Source: Bacteroidales bacterium 6E | Lineage (GTDB): Bacteria > Bacteroidota > Bacteroidia > Bacteroidales > Prolixibacteraceae | Direction of reading: 5' to 3' | NCBI GenBank assembly: GCA_001270045.2 | Contig: DF970667.1 | Coordinates: 63,608 to 127,607 of the forward strand | Length of the DNA stretch: 64,000 nt | Shown here: piece after piece, positions 62,137 through 64,000 of the stretch | Layout of the letters: each line of letters opens with the position of its first letter | Position numbering within the stretch: position 1 is the first letter of the stretch | The notes under the pieces: generated by a model | What the model was told of the DNA's origin: nothing | Database searches by the model: none | The model's input: the letters and a program-made list of their open reading frames with translations, nothing else | Program-made: the position numbers and the translations under genes

Positions 62137-62270
62137 CGGATACGGATGGTGTCAGACAATTTGGAATAATAATTCGCTAAACCCATATTCATCAAAATGG
62201 AGTTTTTAAAGAGAAAACATCGTATTCTCTGATTTTGGTCAACCGTTGTTTGGTGTCAGCATCAAAAATC

Positions 62271-62300
62271 TAATCTGCGTAATCCGTGCAATCTGTGGTT
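62271..62300. repeat. Triple degenerate 9-10-bp repeat
   Basis: TAATCTGCGTAATCCGTGCAATCTGTGGTT (halves TAATCTGCGTAATCC and GTGCAATCTGTGGTT) consists of three diverged AATCYGYGN units in the 178-bp convergent gap. Similar strings occur in many bacterial intergenic regions, from memory; no function is known. Confidence 0.6.
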
Positions 62301-62314
62301 ACCCCAAATTATGC

Positions 62315-63868
62315 CTAATAATACGTCCTCTTACCCGGAACCTGTGTGGTGTATACGATGCAATCACCCAGTTCGACACGGTAGCCGTCGGGGAGGTCGC
62401 GGGGTACTAGCCGGATGGCGTGGGCTCCCTCGGGCAGGTCATATTTCCAGGTGACTTCGTGGCGTCGCACCAGTGAGAGGGTAGGCAATTTCGCGACTTC
62501 AAACAATTCGTCATCGATGTATACCTCCACTTCGAGTGTACTATCGGGAAGTTGGACTTCCTTGACGGCCCTTCCTCCAATCACGAAGCCACAGCCCTCT
62601 ATCTGGAGGGTATGTTCGTTGTCGGAACCAACCAAACTGACCCCTACCCTGCTTCTCGACTTAGGGTATATTCCCTCGAATCCAATCTCAAGGGGCATCA
62701 CATTTGGCACTTGGGAAGGAAGTGTCACCTGGTCACCGTCGATGCTTCCGCCATTCCTTTCTACCATTTGTAGGGCGTGCCCCAGTCCGACCTCATATAC
62801 CCTGTTCAGCGACATGTCGGTATGGACCATGTTCAGGTCCTCCACCTTGTCGAGGCCCTGTTTCCAGTAATCGGGGATCTGGCTGTAGCCGAGCATGGTA
62901 CCGAGGATGCCCGCCGCATTCGCAGGATTGCAGTCAGAGTCGTATCCGCAGCGAGTGCTGATGTCGATGGTTGCGCCATAGTCACCCTTACCATACAGCA
63001 AGCCGATAACGATATAGGCGGCATTGATCTTTGCATCGATATTGAATGGCCTGAACACCCCATCCGGACACCCCTTGTCGTACGTCCATTTCTTTTGGGC
63101 ATCAAACCAGGCCGACTTCCAGTCGTCGGGGTCCTTTTCATAACTCGTAATCACATCCTGGATGCACTGGTAAAACTCACTCTGGGGAGGAATCGTTTTC
63201 AGGGCCTCCCGCACGATAAATTCCATGTCGTTGTTGACAAATGCCAGCGCATACATGGCAGCCACATAGACACCCCCATAAACGCCGTCGCCATAGTTCA
63301 TGATGTGTCCCAACCGCCATGCCACATCCGACGCGGCATTGACCATCCCCGGAGACATCAGTCCGGCGAAATCGGCTTCAATCTGAAAATCTATGTCATC
63401 TGCATGAGGGTTATACTTCCAGAAACCCGACTCCGGGGGCATAATACCGTTCAGGATGTTGTAACGTGCAGCCTGGTTGGCATGCCATAGCGGATATCCC
63501 GCGCGGGCAAAAGCCAGAGCATGAAGCGAGTCGGGCGCATCGATACCATATTTTTCAAAAACCTCCACAAAGGTCAGGTCCATATACACATCATCGTATA
63601 ATCCGGGAGAATTCTCGTAATACCACAACATGCGGGTGTCGTCCCACGGAATCGGCACATGATCCCCGATCATGGTCCCGTTCCACTGAAACTCGGTCGG
63701 CCCCCCATAGGTACAACCGATGACCTGTCCGGCCCATCCCCCCTTGACTTTATCCAGCAAGACATCTTTGGAAATGGTAACGGGATCACCCTGGATTTCC
63801 CGTGAATCACAGGATGCGAAAACAGAAGAAATTAAGAAGGCAAGAATTAAGACTGAAACAGGCTTCAT
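62315..63868 (-). CDS. Secreted ADP-ribosylglycohydrolase-family lipoprotein
   Basis: A 517-residue lipoprotein: MKPVSVLILAFLISSVFASCDS has a lipobox with Cys20; the extra N-terminus to 63925 is unlikely. The ADP-ribosylglycohydrolase fold is evident (LLDKVKGGWAGQVIGCTYGGPTEF, then RCGYDSDCNPANAAGILGTMLG with the conserved metal-binding Asp cluster). The C-terminal 130 residues are a separate beta-rich domain (GVSLVGSDNEHTLQIEGCGFVIGGRAV, LEVEVYIDDELFEVAKLP). Acting outside the cell on ADP-ribose is improbable, so it may hydrolyse another N- or O-glycosidic link in a glycan pathway with the nearby glycosidases. Confidence 0.85.
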   Translation of the reverse strand: MKPVSVLILAFLISSVFASCDSREIQGDPVTISKDVLLDKVKGGWAGQVIGCTYGGPTEFQWNGTMIGDHVPIPWDDTRMLWYYENSPGLYDDVYMDLTFVEVFEKYGIDAPDSLHALAFARAGYPLWHANQAARYNILNGIMPPESGFWKYNPHADDIDFQIEADFAGLMSPGMVNAASDVAWRLGHIMNYGDGVYGGVYVAAMYALAFVNNDMEFIVREALKTIPPQSEFYQCIQDVITSYEKDPDDWKSAWFDAQKKWTYDKGCPDGVFRPFNIDAKINAAYIVIGLLYGKGDYGATIDISTRCGYDSDCNPANAAGILGTMLGYSQIPDYWKQGLDKVEDLNMVHTDMSLNRVYEVGLGHALQMVERNGGSIDGDQVTLPSQVPNVMPLEIGFEGIYPKSRSRVGVSLVGSDNEHTLQIEGCGFVIGGRAVKEVQLPDSTLEVEVYIDDELFEVAKLPTLSLVRRHEVTWKYDLPEGAHAIRLVPRDLPDGYRVELGDCIVYTTQVPGKRTYY

Positions 63869-64000
63869 GACAGGATCTATTGGTTTGAATGATAAAATTA
63901 AGGATGTTTTGAAAGAAACCTTCATACCTGAGGGGAAATTCAGATGGAATGTGTTTTTTAATCCTTGAAACTGGATTGTAAATTCAGAATGGGTTTATAG
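63869..64000. other. End of window, no gene seen
   Basis: The last 132 bp lie upstream of the ADP-ribosylglycohydrolase-family gene. Nothing is recognised; a continuing frame here would be a shadow of that gene's opposite strand. Confidence 0.4.

Overview
The window comes from a chromosome of a Bacteroidota member, probably a Bacteroidales or Marinilabiliales-type environmental or gut anaerobe or facultative bacterium. The evidence is type IX secretion (T9SS) sorting tails on two giant secreted proteins, SprB repeats, a GH43/GH20/GH92 glycosidase set, DUF5916 and HYC_CC_PP family proteins, many lipoprotein and Sec signals, and promoters of the Bacteroidetes TTG-N19-TAnnTTTG type. No rRNA, tRNA, phage, intact insertion sequence or cas gene is visible. 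The species is not resolvable from the sequence alone.

Layout. 0-10.5 kb: small metabolic and stress genes (VOC protein, DUF5916 outer-membrane protein, exported O-methyltransferase-like protein, a cupin/NTF2/GATase-like operon facing a divergent HxlR regulator, secreted hydrolase, DUF2306-like membrane protein, M23 peptidase, double thioredoxin). 10.8-15.3 kb: a T9SS surface protein with eight near-identical 89-residue SprB-type repeats, broken by a frameshift near its N-terminus. 15.9-18.0 kb: a two-gene SDR operon. 18.0-19.4 kb: short palindromes packed into a tandemly duplicated 526-bp unit. 19.6-27 kb: a degenerate SRAP protein, an ABC-F ATPase, a one-component-like hybrid sensor/AraC protein, a lipoprotein, a recombination scar with pieces of two neighbouring genes, and a QorB-like reductase. 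27.2-31.1 kb: a LytTR regulator and LytS-type propeller kinase pair. 31.5-34.7 kb: a compact operon of TIG/Kelch lipoprotein, outer-membrane barrel and WD40 protein. 34.7-42 kb: esterases, diacylglycerol kinase, nucleoside-hydrolase-like protein, OsmC, VOC, thioredoxin, DsrE and DUF302 proteins. 42-46 kb: GH43 and GH20. 45.9-53.9 kb: a complete Cus-type copper/silver efflux operon. 54-57.4 kb: GH92 with a Gfo/Idh/MocA oxidoreductase. 58-62.1 kb: a large T9SS protein with an HExxH site. 62.3-63.9 kb: a secreted ADP-ribosylglycohydrolase-family lipoprotein.

The most interesting element is upstream of osmC (37.7-37.95 kb). A 35-codon leader ORF with a Met/Cys cluster is followed within 30 nt by a strong intrinsic terminator, and leader codons 24-26 can pair with the 5' arm of that terminator. 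This is the layout of a ribosome-mediated cysteine (or methionine) attenuator controlling a thiol-peroxidase family gene. Other points of note are an SRAP homologue that has lost the catalytic Cys, Asn and His, the CRISPR-like but non-CRISPR palindrome array, and the ABC-F/QorB scar with a 7-bp microhomology junction.
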